Assembly (NCBI GenBank): GCA_029851415.1
Contig: CM056742.1
Location: forward strand, 144,341,121-144,405,120
DNA from: Eretmocerus hayati
Taxonomy: Eukaryota; Arthropoda; Insecta; Hymenoptera; Aphelinidae
DNA length: 64,000 nt
Direction: 5' to 3'
The stretch's first letter is position 1. Every line of letters begins with the position of its first letter. The position numbers were made by a program, and so were the translations under genes. Below are positions 51,080-63,700 of the stretch, one piece after another. Under the pieces are notes generated by a model, which saw only the letters and a program-made list of their open reading frames with translations, had not been told where the DNA came from and made no database searches.

Positions 51080-52608
51080 CTCGTATATGGGACCGAAATA
51101 ATTTTTTGACCCAAATCACTCCTCATGACGATTTTGGCCCCAAAAACCCCACTTTCGGCGGAATCACCCAGATCCATAATGTTAATAGACAGAGGTAATG
51201 TGTCAAAAAAAAAGTAAGCGGGATTACCAGAGGGGAAATTATTCACGGCGAGCTAATAAGTGATGTACAACTGATCGAGTTGCCTCCGGTGAATATATTG
51301 TGTGTGATAATATGGAAGTGATGAACTTCACGCGCCGGGCTCGCAATGCTCACGTGTCTGCTGAAAAACTCGAGGACACAGAATTTTCATCATGCCACAG
51401 TTTCTGACATATATTTACATCAGAGTATAGATACACTGTAAAATTGAGTTTTGCGGGTGAGCCTTATCTATGAGATGGCGAGACATTTGGGGAAGATGCT
51501 GTAGAATTCCATCGATTTCTTTACTATTATTAGATTTTTTAAGACAAAGTTGAGAAAGTTGCTCACTTCCTGACTGGTCACTATTGCGTGAGATTTTGAT
51601 AAGGTATTGGTGATGCTGTCTGACACGCAATACAGTTTTTTTGCGATTGAGAGATTTTTTTATTCGAGTTGAAGTAAAAAGATTACGCCGCCGTATGAAA
51701 GCGATGGAAACAAGCTTTCCTTGTTGTGATAACGATGCGAGCATGCGTTTTGATGCTTTTTCACTGAATGTTGAGACTTGCAGGCACAGTTTAAACGAAA
51801 CATAAACTGTGAGAGTCTCTAAGAAATGAATGAAACGATGCTTGCACATCATGGCTTCTCGTACTGTGTTGTGTCTGATGTGTATAACTTTGTATTTACT
51901 TCGAGACCACTCAATCTGGGACTTGCAAGCTCTTTTCCAATGATGATCACGCGATCTGACTCATAGTCTTAAAAAATTAAACCAGGTCTCAATATCCTAA
52001 AATAAGTATTGGCACATACATATTTAACGGACAGAAATTGAACAGGAGCATTCAATAAGACAACAAATTTATATCACATAAGCTAATCAATTTTCATTTC
52101 CACAATTTTTGTCCCTCAATTCACTGGGGAGAATTAAGGACAATCAACCATTAAACGTGCCAAAATTGTACGATCATAATTTATAGTTGAAATCAGTGTG
52201 GATTGTGTGTATGCCTAAGTGCCAGAAGCCTCTAAAATGAACTCATTAGCTAGATGAAATTTAAAATGAGCTTTTGAGGTTACTCGGAGTGATGACCATG
52301 GTAATAATGTATGATAGCCGCGGTTTCATGAGCTTCATAGTCTGATACGATGTCTATATACTCAAACGTACACTAGGTCATTTTAAATTCTAAATGTCAG
52401 ACTCGACGGTGAATCAGACTGACCTTATCGAGCCCCTTGAACTCGAATCAGCATGATAAAAATAGCAAAGGCTTGGGAGAAATTTCCGGAAACTTGATCG
52501 TTATTCATCGAGCCGTAATCGATCATCGAAGTCGATGCGAAGCTTGCGAATTTGGTCAAGCGATTGGTGGTTATAGATATCTCACGGACTATCACAGTAA
52601 TTCCATAG
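51080..52608. other. Stretch with an unassigned 145-codon open frame
   Basis: The longest open frame here is on the minus strand at 51852-51415. Its product is basic, Ser- and Leu-rich, and shows no domain or signal I recognise. No splice or promoter context supports it. I treat it as unproven. Confidence 0.25.
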
Positions 52609-53442
52609 TAAGGTAAGTGTACCCAACTTACCCCCATTAAGCCATTCTCTCAATAACTTTGGCCAATCAAAATATTTTTCAACGTATTTCAACTTATTAT
52701 AAAGCTTGTCTCAAGACTTCTAAAATGACCCAAAATACGTCTAATTTGAATTAACTGGAGCCGAGCTGTCTCAAGTTAGCCAAAAAGTGATTTTTGAGAA
52801 TTTACAAAAATGTGTACCCAACTTGCCCCCATCATTTAAAGCAAGGTAAATCAGCGATAAATTGCATAAAATCGTTTCTATCCGTTATCATCGCCGTGTA
52901 ATCACGTTTGGAGCTTTTCGCCCTCGTTCGCCGATCCAAACTACTATTTCCGACCCATTTTGACGCGATAAATACGATCTAAGTATTGAAAATGTCGCAA
53001 CTATACACCCTCTCGAGATAACTATATGGGGGCATGTTGGGTGCACACCCCGGTGTGGGCATTTTGCTTCACAAAGCATCTTTGTATTTTGCTCATAAAT
53101 TAGCTGCAAATCCAAGTTTTGCAATTCTGAAGGAAGCATTTTGAAGGTATTCAAAGGAGGAATCAGATGCGTCAAACTACGTTGAGACTGGTGGACTTAA
53201 AAAAATTTTGCCACCGGTTTTACTGAACGCAATTTTCTTGAGGATTTCTTAGCTGCGCTAACACGAATAATAAAAAAATCACTTTAAATTTTCTGAGAAA
53301 CGCAAAAATGATTCGGGGTGAATCTGAACCACTTATTCCCTCATGTTTTAACATAACAAATGTAGAAAAAATTTTTGGGAAGGTCTACGGGTGCCCATGC
53401 CTGAGGTCGGCATATGGGGGCAAGTTGGGTGCACTTACCTTA
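52609..53442. mobile_element. 834-bp element with paired terminal and internal inverted repeats
   Basis: The left end reads TAAGGTAAGTGTACCCAACT and continues TACCCCCAT. The right end is the complement, ATGGGGGCAAGTTGGGTGCA then CTTACCTTA. A second inverted pair lies inside: GTGTACCCAACTTGCCCCCAT at 52812-52832 and ATGGGGGCATGTTGGGTGCAC at 53026-53046. No transposase frame is present. It looks like a non-autonomous DNA transposon in which the termini are reused as subterminal repeats. The superfamily is unclear since I cannot fix the target duplication. Confidence 0.75.
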
Positions 53443-53844
53443 TTTTATTTATTCAAAAGTATCGTGTTCTAGTCGATTCTTACACGGCAACTCATTTCTA
53501 GAATTATCCCAAAATTGTCATAATTGAGCTGTGATGGAAATAAGAAAGGAGCAAAGTAAAGTTAATTGAAAAAACGCCTCACAAAATGTTTAATGATTTA
53601 AATGTAGAAGTGTATCAATATACCCAAGCTTTTTGCCTTTTCATTATTCAACAAAATGTATCTTGAACCGTAAATGTTTTTTGTTTCGCAATGTTTTGTA
53701 CTTCTTTTGAAAACAAATGTTCAAACTCTCCTCTATATGTTACGTCGAATATTTAACTTCACAGTCCTTTTTCGAGTTCACGATTTTTTTTTTTGGATAT
53801 CAAATTCAGTATAATTTACAGTTAAACAAGTAAATATTTAGGTT

Positions 53845-54013
53845 TTAACACGTTCGCTGCGGCGGGTCCCACCGGTGGACCCCGCATGTCATTCCCCCAA
53901 TGCTGAGTATTTTGACCTTTTCGGAAATAACATTGAGCGGACCCCGCCGGTGGGGTCCGCCACACCTGGGGAAAGATCATCGATTTTATCAGCCTCCGCA
54001 GCGAACGTGTTAA
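53845..54013. mobile_element. piggyBac-like MITE flanked by TTAA, 169 bp
   Basis: TTAACACGTTCGCTGCGG at the left end and CCGCAGCGAACGTGTTAA at the right are exact inverted copies bounded by TTAA. The interior has two GC-rich palindromes centred on ACCGGT and GCCGGT. There is no coding sequence. A degraded relative lies at 47972-48064. Confidence 0.88.
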
Positions 54014-54892
54014 ACCACGACCTGACTCCACCCCTCAAAATTCAATGAGCGCAAAAAATTGTAAATGAATTGTATACAATTCGGAATTTTCAGTTGAACG
54101 GTGACCATATTCAAGATTTTCCTTGCTCTATCAAAAAAAAGACCAAGTCGCGAACAAAAAATTCTTGTTGTTGTGTTACATAAGAAACTGGTGAGAATCC
54201 AACAAAGCCGGGAACGACTTTGGTCGACTAATAGCCGTCTGGTCTGGTAATCGAATCGAGTTTCTGTAGACTCAATAAAAAGCTGATTCACAATATCGAT
54301 ACCTGACTCACCTTAAAAGCCCCCAAGCGCGGTAAAAGCTCTAAAATTCAAAAAATGTCCGCCACACCGCCACTATCTACTAATAATCTACAACTATCGC
54401 ATTCCATTTTGTATGAATGAAATCGTGGGCTCGAATTCACGTCAATCATTCCATTGACATTCGAAAAAAGGCTCGATCATTTTAAGCTTCCATAGCTATA
54501 TAATACAAATAAGTGCCAAACGCCGATTACTTTTATTTATCGCTACAATTATGCACGTGAAAAGGTGAAGGTACGCAAACGAGAGCACCTGATAAAAAAA
54601 ACGAGATTTCTCGAATAACAACGTCATTCTAGCGAATTTTCTCGATGTAACATTACTCTAAGCTAGATAGACTAATCCACCAATGCATGTTTTTTTTTCT
54701 TTTACGCATCTCACACCTGCATACAGGTGTTGTGCAGAGCTAGGAGTCGTCATCATCAAACCCAGACTATATCCAATAGAGCGATGAGATGGAGCAAGAA
54801 GAGAGGCGAATCTGTGGCGGGGGAAAGCGGTCGATGCCGCTTTATACGAACACAGCGATGGCCCTCCCCGCCTTTTAACAATTATATATAGT

Positions 54893-55160
54893 TATATAAA
54901 AGCTGTCTGTAGATGAAAACCTATATAGCTATATGGTTCACGTGCAAACGGTCTGTGCCACGCTGGAATCACGTGCACATCAGCAGGCGGCCGCGTGCTC
55001 GACCCGCTATTCTCCTTCCCCGTCGATGCTGATGTTCTCCCTCCCCCTTTTACACAAACTTCTCTCTCTATCCCTCTCTCTCTCGCTCTCTCTCTCTTTC
55101 GTTACACCCCGCACAACCCACCCAGCTGGTGATGTTATGCGGGTATACACTGCATCCCAG
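54893..55160 (+). promoter_or_regulatory. TATA box followed by GC- and CT-rich island
   Basis: TATATAAAAG at 54893-54902 is a strong TATA match. Beginning about 50 bases later the sequence is GC-rich, and a CTCTCTCT tract spans about 55063-55100. Open frames across it have no domain. It may be a promoter for an unrecognised transcript or an enhancer. Compare the islands at 11780 and 16260. Confidence 0.3.
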
Positions 55161-58100
55161 TAGTGGAGGCGCCGAAACTTATCGCTCGATATAAAGCACC
55201 GTGCAGCCCATGATGCAGCTTTTGCATTCTGTAGATATATGTAGGTATTACGCCCAGATGTCAACGCCCTGTTGTAAACAAACGCGTTCGAATGTGGCGT
55301 TTGAAAATTTTGCAAAAATGTACATACATTTATCGTTAAGTTTGATTTTTAGATTGTTTTGAGCTTGCGGAGCTTTTGTGAGCTTGCGGCGAATTTTAGC
55401 TTATCGGTGAGCAATATATTAACTATAGTTTCAATCCTGGATAATACTTGTTCTCCGGTCAAAATCACAATCGACGGTATATTTGATTTGTTTAGAGTCA
55501 TAACTCATTTATTCGGTGATCCTACACAATTTAACCATGAATAAAAGCCATTCGGGAGCTATTCTTTAAAAGTCGAAGAATATGATGGAAAAGATGGAAA
55601 AATTCGTATGCGAAGGGTAAATTCAAATAACCCAAAACGCGGGGAATTTTCAGGCTGATTTTTTGCACTATTCAAAATTGGACTCATTGTTAGTCTATAT
55701 GACTCTGAACCACTCATTTCATGCTGGCCAATGTGAGATTCAGCTTTTGTTTGATGAAACGTTGAAGTGCGAATTTAAGATAGGAACATGAAGGGGCGAT
55801 CGTTGAGTCGCAAGTCGAAGAGTAGCAATTTTCATTCGCAGAGTGGAAATTAACAGAATATCTGAGTTTTCCTTCGTGGTTAAATATATCCATGAAATTA
55901 TACGTCGCTAATCTGTCCCCGAAATATCTTTTGAAAAGGCAACTCACAACATCTGGATATCCTGCTATTTTAGAATACACGCTTGCAACTTGAGATCTGC
56001 CAACTAAAGCACCATTTTTGAGCTTTTAAAATTGATATGGTTTATAATTGATTCTGCTCGAAACTTATATCAGCGATTCTTTCAAGTTCTTGACTAAAAA
56101 AAATTGTTTGAATATTGACTAAGTTTTTGACCAAATATTAATAATGATTGAAACTGGTTAATGAATGTTGAATATGAAAATAAGACAAAAAATTCGAGAT
56201 ACAATGTAATCGTTCTATAAATAGTTCAAAGCAGCTGAGTTATTCTCATTTTGTAAGACGTATATTTTTGGTTTAGTGCGATGAAAAACAACCAGAATTC
56301 TTAATCGCGTAGATTTCACGATAATCATCAATGATTATTCATGAATATCAATGAGGTATGAGAATATTCTGGATTTAAAATTTTCTACCAAGCCAGTTGC
56401 TAACCGCAGATCTACGCAAAGACGACGGTGTATCAAATATCGGCAGACAGCCTGGTGCCATGCCGGGAACTAATTAATTCACCCGAAAAATCAAGGTAGC
56501 GCGTGTGTAAGCGCGAGACTAATAATCTGTTCGTTTTTCCTCAAATATGTTTGAGCCAATATTGTCCAGTGCACGTAATTTGATAGATTTTCCAATTTTG
56601 AAATTTTCCTGTTTTCGCAATGTCCAAAATCTCAGGTTCTTTATTTCAGACTTTAGTAAATCAAAACCAGTAGAATCATTTCTATCTCAGTACTTTGCAC
56701 AGCAATACCTGATCTCTTCGATCATACTTCGTTGAAAACATCCAAAAAAATTTTAACATCCGTCGATTCAAGAGATACTATTTTCACTTCATCAGAGAAG
56801 TAAATTGATCTTGATCATAATTGTTGCTGAGTGAATGTGATCAGATAAGATATTACGAAATCAATTTGATAGGACTTTTCGTTTTCAATTTTCGCTTAAT
56901 TATCTAGAAAATTTCGTTCTGAGCTGAGATTTATTTCAGCAAATGTTGTTCTCACAATCCTTTGTTATTGTTTAATTTTATTTTGCTCCTCTGCTTGTTA
57001 TCTCAACAGTAATTAATTGATAAACTGCGATTCCACATGGCTGAGTGTACACGAGAGATACGATTTTGTAAACAATCTCATGAAATTTAATGGAGGGAAA
57101 TTGAGTATCTATCCATTAGTTTCTGCGCACATCTACTCAAATGTGCATTCAACTTATCTAGTGGATGGTCAGGTTGTTAGAGATATTTGCTCACACTCCC
57201 ACTATTGAATTGCGCAAAACAGAGTGCGGATGATAAACAGAACACTTTGCACGTCTCGTACACACTTATTATACAACTGCGAAATTGATGTGCCTTCTGC
57301 ACGTTGGCTCGTAAACTCTGAACAACGATCTTGTTTTTTGAGCTAGGACAGGTGCGCAGTTCTATTTCAATCCCAATATTATTGATGAAAAATTTTACCA
57401 CCGAGATAATATTTTAATTAACTTGAATCTGGTTAAAAAATACAACCATGTGATACATTTAGAGAACCTGAGGGGTGCCATGAGCATCACTAATAGAAAT
57501 GAAATGATCGACTGTAATGCAGGACAGATGAACTAAGACAAGAAATGTGAATCGAATACATCGGATTCTGTTTATCACTTCATTTCTGATTCAATAAATT
57601 ATTTTGACAAGCAATTTCGCGCACGATTTGCTATAAAATCATCAGAGAAGCACCGCTATCGTAAAAAAAAAACAACAACAAGATACTCGTATCATTCTTG
57701 CAGTCTCAAGACTAATTGTAAGTTCAGTATCACGATGTATTGTTTCACGACACGATATATACGAATGACTCAGAAAAATTATCTTTGCATAATCACTTTT
57801 GTTGATGACTATTTCTTATCCATTGTACCGTTCAGTGCCGTTTCGGGAAAAACATAGGTGTTTACGTTGTGCAAAATATACTTGTGGAAATTTTCATGAT
57901 GCATAAGCTCGCTCCCAAGGCGCAATTGGATTCGCATCTTCGAATCTTGTTGAATTTCGTATTAATCAGAATTTTGTTCAACTTTCATGCTATTAGTGAT
58001 TTCTGAAAAATGATTCAAGGGCTGGCTTGCAACCATAAAAATGTCAACATTTTTGGTTTTCTTGGTTTGAGTAGCCACGATTGAAATAATTTGCTGAAAA

Positions 58101-60462
58101 AACAAACAAGTCAGTTGTCGAACTTGACAAAATTTGGTCAGAATAAATTTTTGCTCAATAAGAAGTTCACGCATATTTCCGGGGTGAATCTCCAGGATTA
58201 CCATTTTGCCCTCGGGGCCCGGACATCGTTACGAACAAATTCATGAATATTCACGGACGTGTGAACCGATTTTGAATTTTTTTTTTTTTTTTTTTCAAAT
58301 TGATTGTACGATCGGATGTAAGATTATCATAACGTTATGCAGTTGGCGTACTGTTCAATATTACATATTGAAACCACCCCTCATTCACTCGTTCATGATA
58401 ACTCGTTTGCAGGGCCATCACCTTGGGGCCATTACCGTGTCAAGGTTGTTATCGAGTCCTGCATCGAATAAGTATCTGCATGCAAGAAATGATACGATCT
58501 CCTTTTTCGGATGCTGAGATGGTTTTATCGCGTGTACACCTATATTTAATTTTATATTTTTTTGCACGGAATACCTTTTGAGCTCTCGTACAATGTCACG
58601 GAATACTTAATTTTAAGATGTTGGCTCGATCGATCGGTTGAAAATTTGTAGATATTTGTTGAACGATTTTGAAACGATAATTCGATTTTGAAATTCAGAG
58701 ATGCTGAAGTTTGTGAATAATGGTTAAATTCGTTTGGAATTACCATTATGAGATATGACACATGGCAATTGATCATCATATATGTATCATTATGTAATAT
58801 TCATGAATCATCGAGTACGCTAATATTATGCGAGATTCGTGAAAAATATTTGACTGTAATATATGAAAATCAAACATGTGCCTCGTGTTTTATCACTCTC
58901 TGCAGATATTAAAAATTAAGAGTAAAGTTGAGATTCGAACCGTAACGGAGAAATGCATACCCGAAGCACGTTATGAAGAGGGACCGAATCCGTAGATTCA
59001 CACATGTATGTACCACACATCCACCTATTACTTTTTGGTTGTGCTAAATTCGATGAATCATTACTCGAACATGAAGTAATTCAGGAAATACATTTTATTC
59101 CAAAGACATTATAAATAAATGGAACATTTTCAATCCCTAACGCTTGTTTTTCATATTCGCAGATGTCGATATAGAAATTACTTGAGAACATGGGTAACTT
59201 TGGGTATAGCTGCGTAGAAAGTAAGCGATAGAAGTAAATGGGATCATCCGAATTCGGTCGATCTGACCCTAGTATTTTTCCAGATGAGCATTCGAGAGTG
59301 GAAAAATCGATTTGGCCGCGTTATCCAGGGTGATGTGGTGATACGCTATTTCTGACTGCCCACTGGCTAGTCACATGTTTCCACAATAAATAAGCGTCTA
59401 TACATACACCACTAAAGTGGTTCAAAGATAGCGTAGTGCTCACTGTCGAGCAACCATCGAGATTTCTATAAAAACTAGAGATTGAACTTTACCTACAATT
59501 TTTCTACTGCTCTTCAAATCGAGCTTCAAGGATATATTTTTCACCGCAGCTATTAAACGCAAGTAAAAAAGTTATCATCAATCACTTCGAAACCTCTGTC
59601 AATAAGAATAAACTTTGTCGGGGGAAATCTTAGAAAACCCTCCATATTTTCAACATTATGAATGAAGGGACTGGAAATAGTGAGGCTTTACGGGTTGTGA
59701 GAAAACCACTTGCCCATTCGATTCAAACTCGACGATGTTGTCAAAACTTTTTCAAAGGGAACTTTGGAATTATCGTACTTCTTGCTCGTTGTCTACTACC
59801 GGGGCACATCAGAGAACTTGAAACTGTCAACAAAATTTTCTTCGGGAATAAGGAGTAAGTACTTTGAAGACGAATGGATTTCTAATTAATCTTCTGAAGA
59901 ATCGAAATATGAGAGAAAACATGAAAAAAGCAAAGATATTTTATGATTTCAATCTACTTATTTTCAATCCTATTCTCAACTAACCATTATTCTGACCGAT
60001 TAATAATGCATTCGTGGTTCTCCATCGCAAAAAAATTTTCATTTCTCACAAAAAATGATATTTCACTCTTCATTTCTACATAAATAAGGAGCGGCAAAGA
60101 GCCTTTAAAATCTCAAGTATCGTTCCAAGATTTTCAACTTCTGAAACCGTCGAAAAATTCGAACGCATCAGACAAACTGCATTCACAAAAAAATTACCAC
60201 TGCAACGATGCCGTTCTCTCCACGATTTCATTCGGCTCTCGAATAGTAAACAAACAAGCCTACCGGTTCTGTGATTATTTGTAGACAAAGAGGGGAGTAA
60301 AGGGGGAAAAGAGGAGAAAAAGGAGCATTCAAGGGGCGGCATGAGCCCGGCACGTGTTTTACGAGTGGCCGGCCTCATGCATTTCCCCTCCATCTGGAGC
60401 TTTATGAGAACGAGCCCACCTCTCCACCACCAACCCAAACATTTTCCCCTCCTCTTTCATCA
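55161..60462. other. Gene-poor stretch upstream of the dehydrogenase
   Basis: No protein or RNA gene recognised. A poly-T run of about 17 lies at 58279-58295. From about 60240 the sequence turns purine-rich and then GC-rich, with an E-box CACGTG at about 60351, marking the start of the promoter region. Confidence 0.4.
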
Positions 60463-60469
60463 TATAAAG
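60463..60469 (+). promoter_or_regulatory. TATA box of the dehydrogenase gene
   Basis: TATAAAG lies about 310 bases ahead of the start codon at 60772. Transcription should start at about 60493-60500. The 5' UTR would then be about 275 bases in the same exon as the ATG. Confidence 0.6.
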
Positions 60470-60771
60470 TTGGTGCGGGAAGCGCAGCGCCGAGCCAGGA
60501 GCTAGTATTGCGTAGCCCGTCAATCACAACGTATCTCACTGTGAAAAAAAAAGTATTAGTGCAGTTTTTGAGTTATTTAAAACACCTGCTGTCATTAGTT
60601 GTTTATCAGAAGGTGTAAATTTTGAATCGTTTGATAACAGAGTGTGAGAAAGAGAAAGCTGGAGTGAAATCGCGAGTTTGTGGTGCGTAAAGCGCCCGAA
60701 TAAAGAGGATTAAATATATCTTCTAGCTAGTGTTGTCTAATAGCACTTTTGCGGAATAAAAAAACTTCAAG

Positions 60772-63700
60772 ATGCCGGTGGAACTGGCGCCTCTTGCAAC
60801 CCCCGTCCTTGGCAAACCCACCCCTGCGCCATACAATGGGTACGAATATATTATTATTAGCACTTACACTTTGTGTATAATTTTCAAGTGATGAAGAGTT
60901 TTGGACGCTTTCCCTTCATCAGAGTCACTTACGTTGTAACGCTTGAGAGACTCTCTCCTTGCGACGCGAGAAAGTTGGGTTTCGGTCGCAGTAGTGTTGC
61001 TATCCCACGGGCCCCGTACCTCCGTGGTCGAAGTCTGTCCCCTTTGCTGTTTTGCTCCGGGCTCGTACCCAGCTGACGCCCGTATATATATCGTGTATAT
61101 GTTGGTTTGTCGGTTGCTATTCGCCGGGTCTACTGCGGCTGTCACGGTTCATCCTGGCGTTCTCACGGAAATCGATAAATGCACTATTTTCAGCTACTGC
61201 GCGTCCTTGCTTCGTTCGGGCAGCTGCTCTATTATTAATGATCTCTTCTACAGTATATTGGAATTTCTTCGCATTCCATTCCAACTTCTTCATTTCAAAG
61301 TGGTTTCAGAGTCATCTCGATGAGCTATGTTATTAAAGTGCGAAAAATGGAATTTTACAAACAAAAACGTTGAAAACAATCGATTGGAATGATAATTATT
61401 CATTTGTATTTCTGAAAGAAATTTCCAATCATTGACGGGCTGAATCTTACTTTTTCCCCCGCGCTATTTGTCACCAACCAACGTCATCACCGCGATCTCA
61501 TTTTCGTGATCTGCGATTCACGCAATTTCTACGTCGCTACTCTGGCTGAAAACCAATCTCTTTGTGTTCAGAGATCCAGATGCAAATTTCTGCAATAGCT
61601 CAAGATAGGATTAGTGTTAGCCATGTTCACGACGAATCGCATATTGTAACCGTTGACTATAAAACATTCGAAATGCGTATATACGAAACTATCGCTATAG
61701 GGTGAACTCTCCTCTAAGTAGTAACAGCCGGGTCTGGTCAGACATGTCATTTTTCTCCAACTACTCAAACAGCCTTCCATAATACCAATAACAAAATATC
61801 TATAATCTTCTCAAAACTAATTCCATCATATTCTTATGTTTCAGCAGCAGCATCCCAATATCCAGTACCGATCCAGCCTCACCCAGCATCGTCAAAATGA
61901 ATAAACTCTGTAGACAATTATCGATCGAGTCACCATCACTAACAGGTGCAGGACGAGATTGCGTTTTTAGCGTCGATGTACCTGTACCCGAAGTTCCACC
62001 AAGAGGTGCTCGAATTCGTGTAGTTTGCGCTGGTGCATGTTACCATCCACGTAGAAGTGCATCACTAGGCAGTATCGGAAGCAGTGCCAGTGGTAGTAGC
62101 CTTGCATCATCAGTAACAACCGCCGATAATAATACCAGTCTCGAAGGAGAAATCCCTGCACCTTTTTCTAACCATCATCATGGTATGCGAGATGCAGCAT
62201 TATTCCCTGGATACGAGGTTGCTGGAATTGTTGAAAGTTTAGGAGATGAGGTTGCAACCGAAGAGGATTGTGGTTTCGCTCTTGGTGACAGAGTTATTAT
62301 GTACCCTCATGAAGCGATACCAAATGGATATGTTGAATATTTGGTCGTTCACGAACTCAAATATCTCATCAAGCTGCCTGATAGTATGCCACTTAGTGTA
62401 GCTGCTATGCTGCCTGCTGGAGCACTTCTTGCTATGAACACAGTATTTGCTGCTCACGAGCACGTACAGGTACGTTTTATTGATAAATTAGTCAATGATA
62501 CTGCTCGCACTGGTCTCTCAAATACTCACGATCGACCTTTGAATTTAAAATTTTCATATGGACAATGAGCGTACCGCTATTGTTGTAGCTATTTTTCAAA
62601 TTCACTCGATCCTTTCTTTCTTTTGTTCTTTTCGAGCCATTCTTGCTGATGACGAGCGTCAATTAATTGTCACCTATTTGCAATTACTCACCGTATACAC
62701 ATTATGAGTGTAATAATTTACGAGCCACGGAAAAACAAAAGTATTAAAGACATCGCTCATAATCGTGTTCATGCATCTACCGCATTTGCTAATCACTAAA
62801 TCACTTGATCTTCGGGGGATTATTTCAAAAAGACACAGGTACTTAGAGAAGATTTCCTAACTTACGTTGGCTCAAAAAACTAAAACCGATGTATAGGAAT
62901 GAAAAATGCTTCCCAGACTCTCAACACAATAGCCGTGGAATTTTGAAAAATTGTGTCTCTATGTAAGAAAATCGTTAGTACATGCTGTCAATTTTTTTTG
63001 CAGAACATACTGAAAGAACGCGGAGACAACAGCGAATGCAAGATCCTCATCGTCGGCACAGGTGGTTTGGCTCTGTGGGCCCTCAGAATCGCATCCTACT
63101 ATTTCACGAATATGAAGGACCGCGTTACGATTACAGTCGCTTCGCTCAAGGATGATGGACTCTTGATGGCTCAGGAGTTCCAAAGGTGAGCTGACACTTC
63201 AAAATTTTATTCTTTATAAATTATTTCATTTTGGGAAGCCGACTTTTTACATCGCGCCCGATATTTCGTGCTTATCTTGGATAAATGAGGCCGCGAGCAC
63301 AGATAGCAATCAGCTGTTGAGAAATGTTTTTCCATTTTGTATGTTCTTTAGACGTTATCTTGATAATCAAGTCAGATACGAGAAGTGATTATACGGATTC
63401 TTTACGCACGGTCATCTGTATATGATTGTTGTTTTCCTGCTGTAAAGTCGGAGAGAATCAAGTGGCACTTTGCCAGGCTGGTATTTTTCAATGATGAAGA
63501 TACAAAAAGTTGCTCTGCGATGATGAGCTTATTGCGAATAATCACTCGAAAAGGACGCCAAACAATTACTTTGATTGAACTTAATTGCTCGCTCATTACG
63601 TGCGGCACATTAAATTTGTCAAACTCTTGTTTTTCTCTCGCTTCCGAGATTGATCTAAATCGTGCTCAATCTTTAGATCGTCGACAATGATTATCGCTTT

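Noticed and set aside
51415..51852. 145-codon open frame on - as a gene
   Set aside because: No domain, no splice or promoter context, and base makeup like the surroundings. Kept only as unproven.
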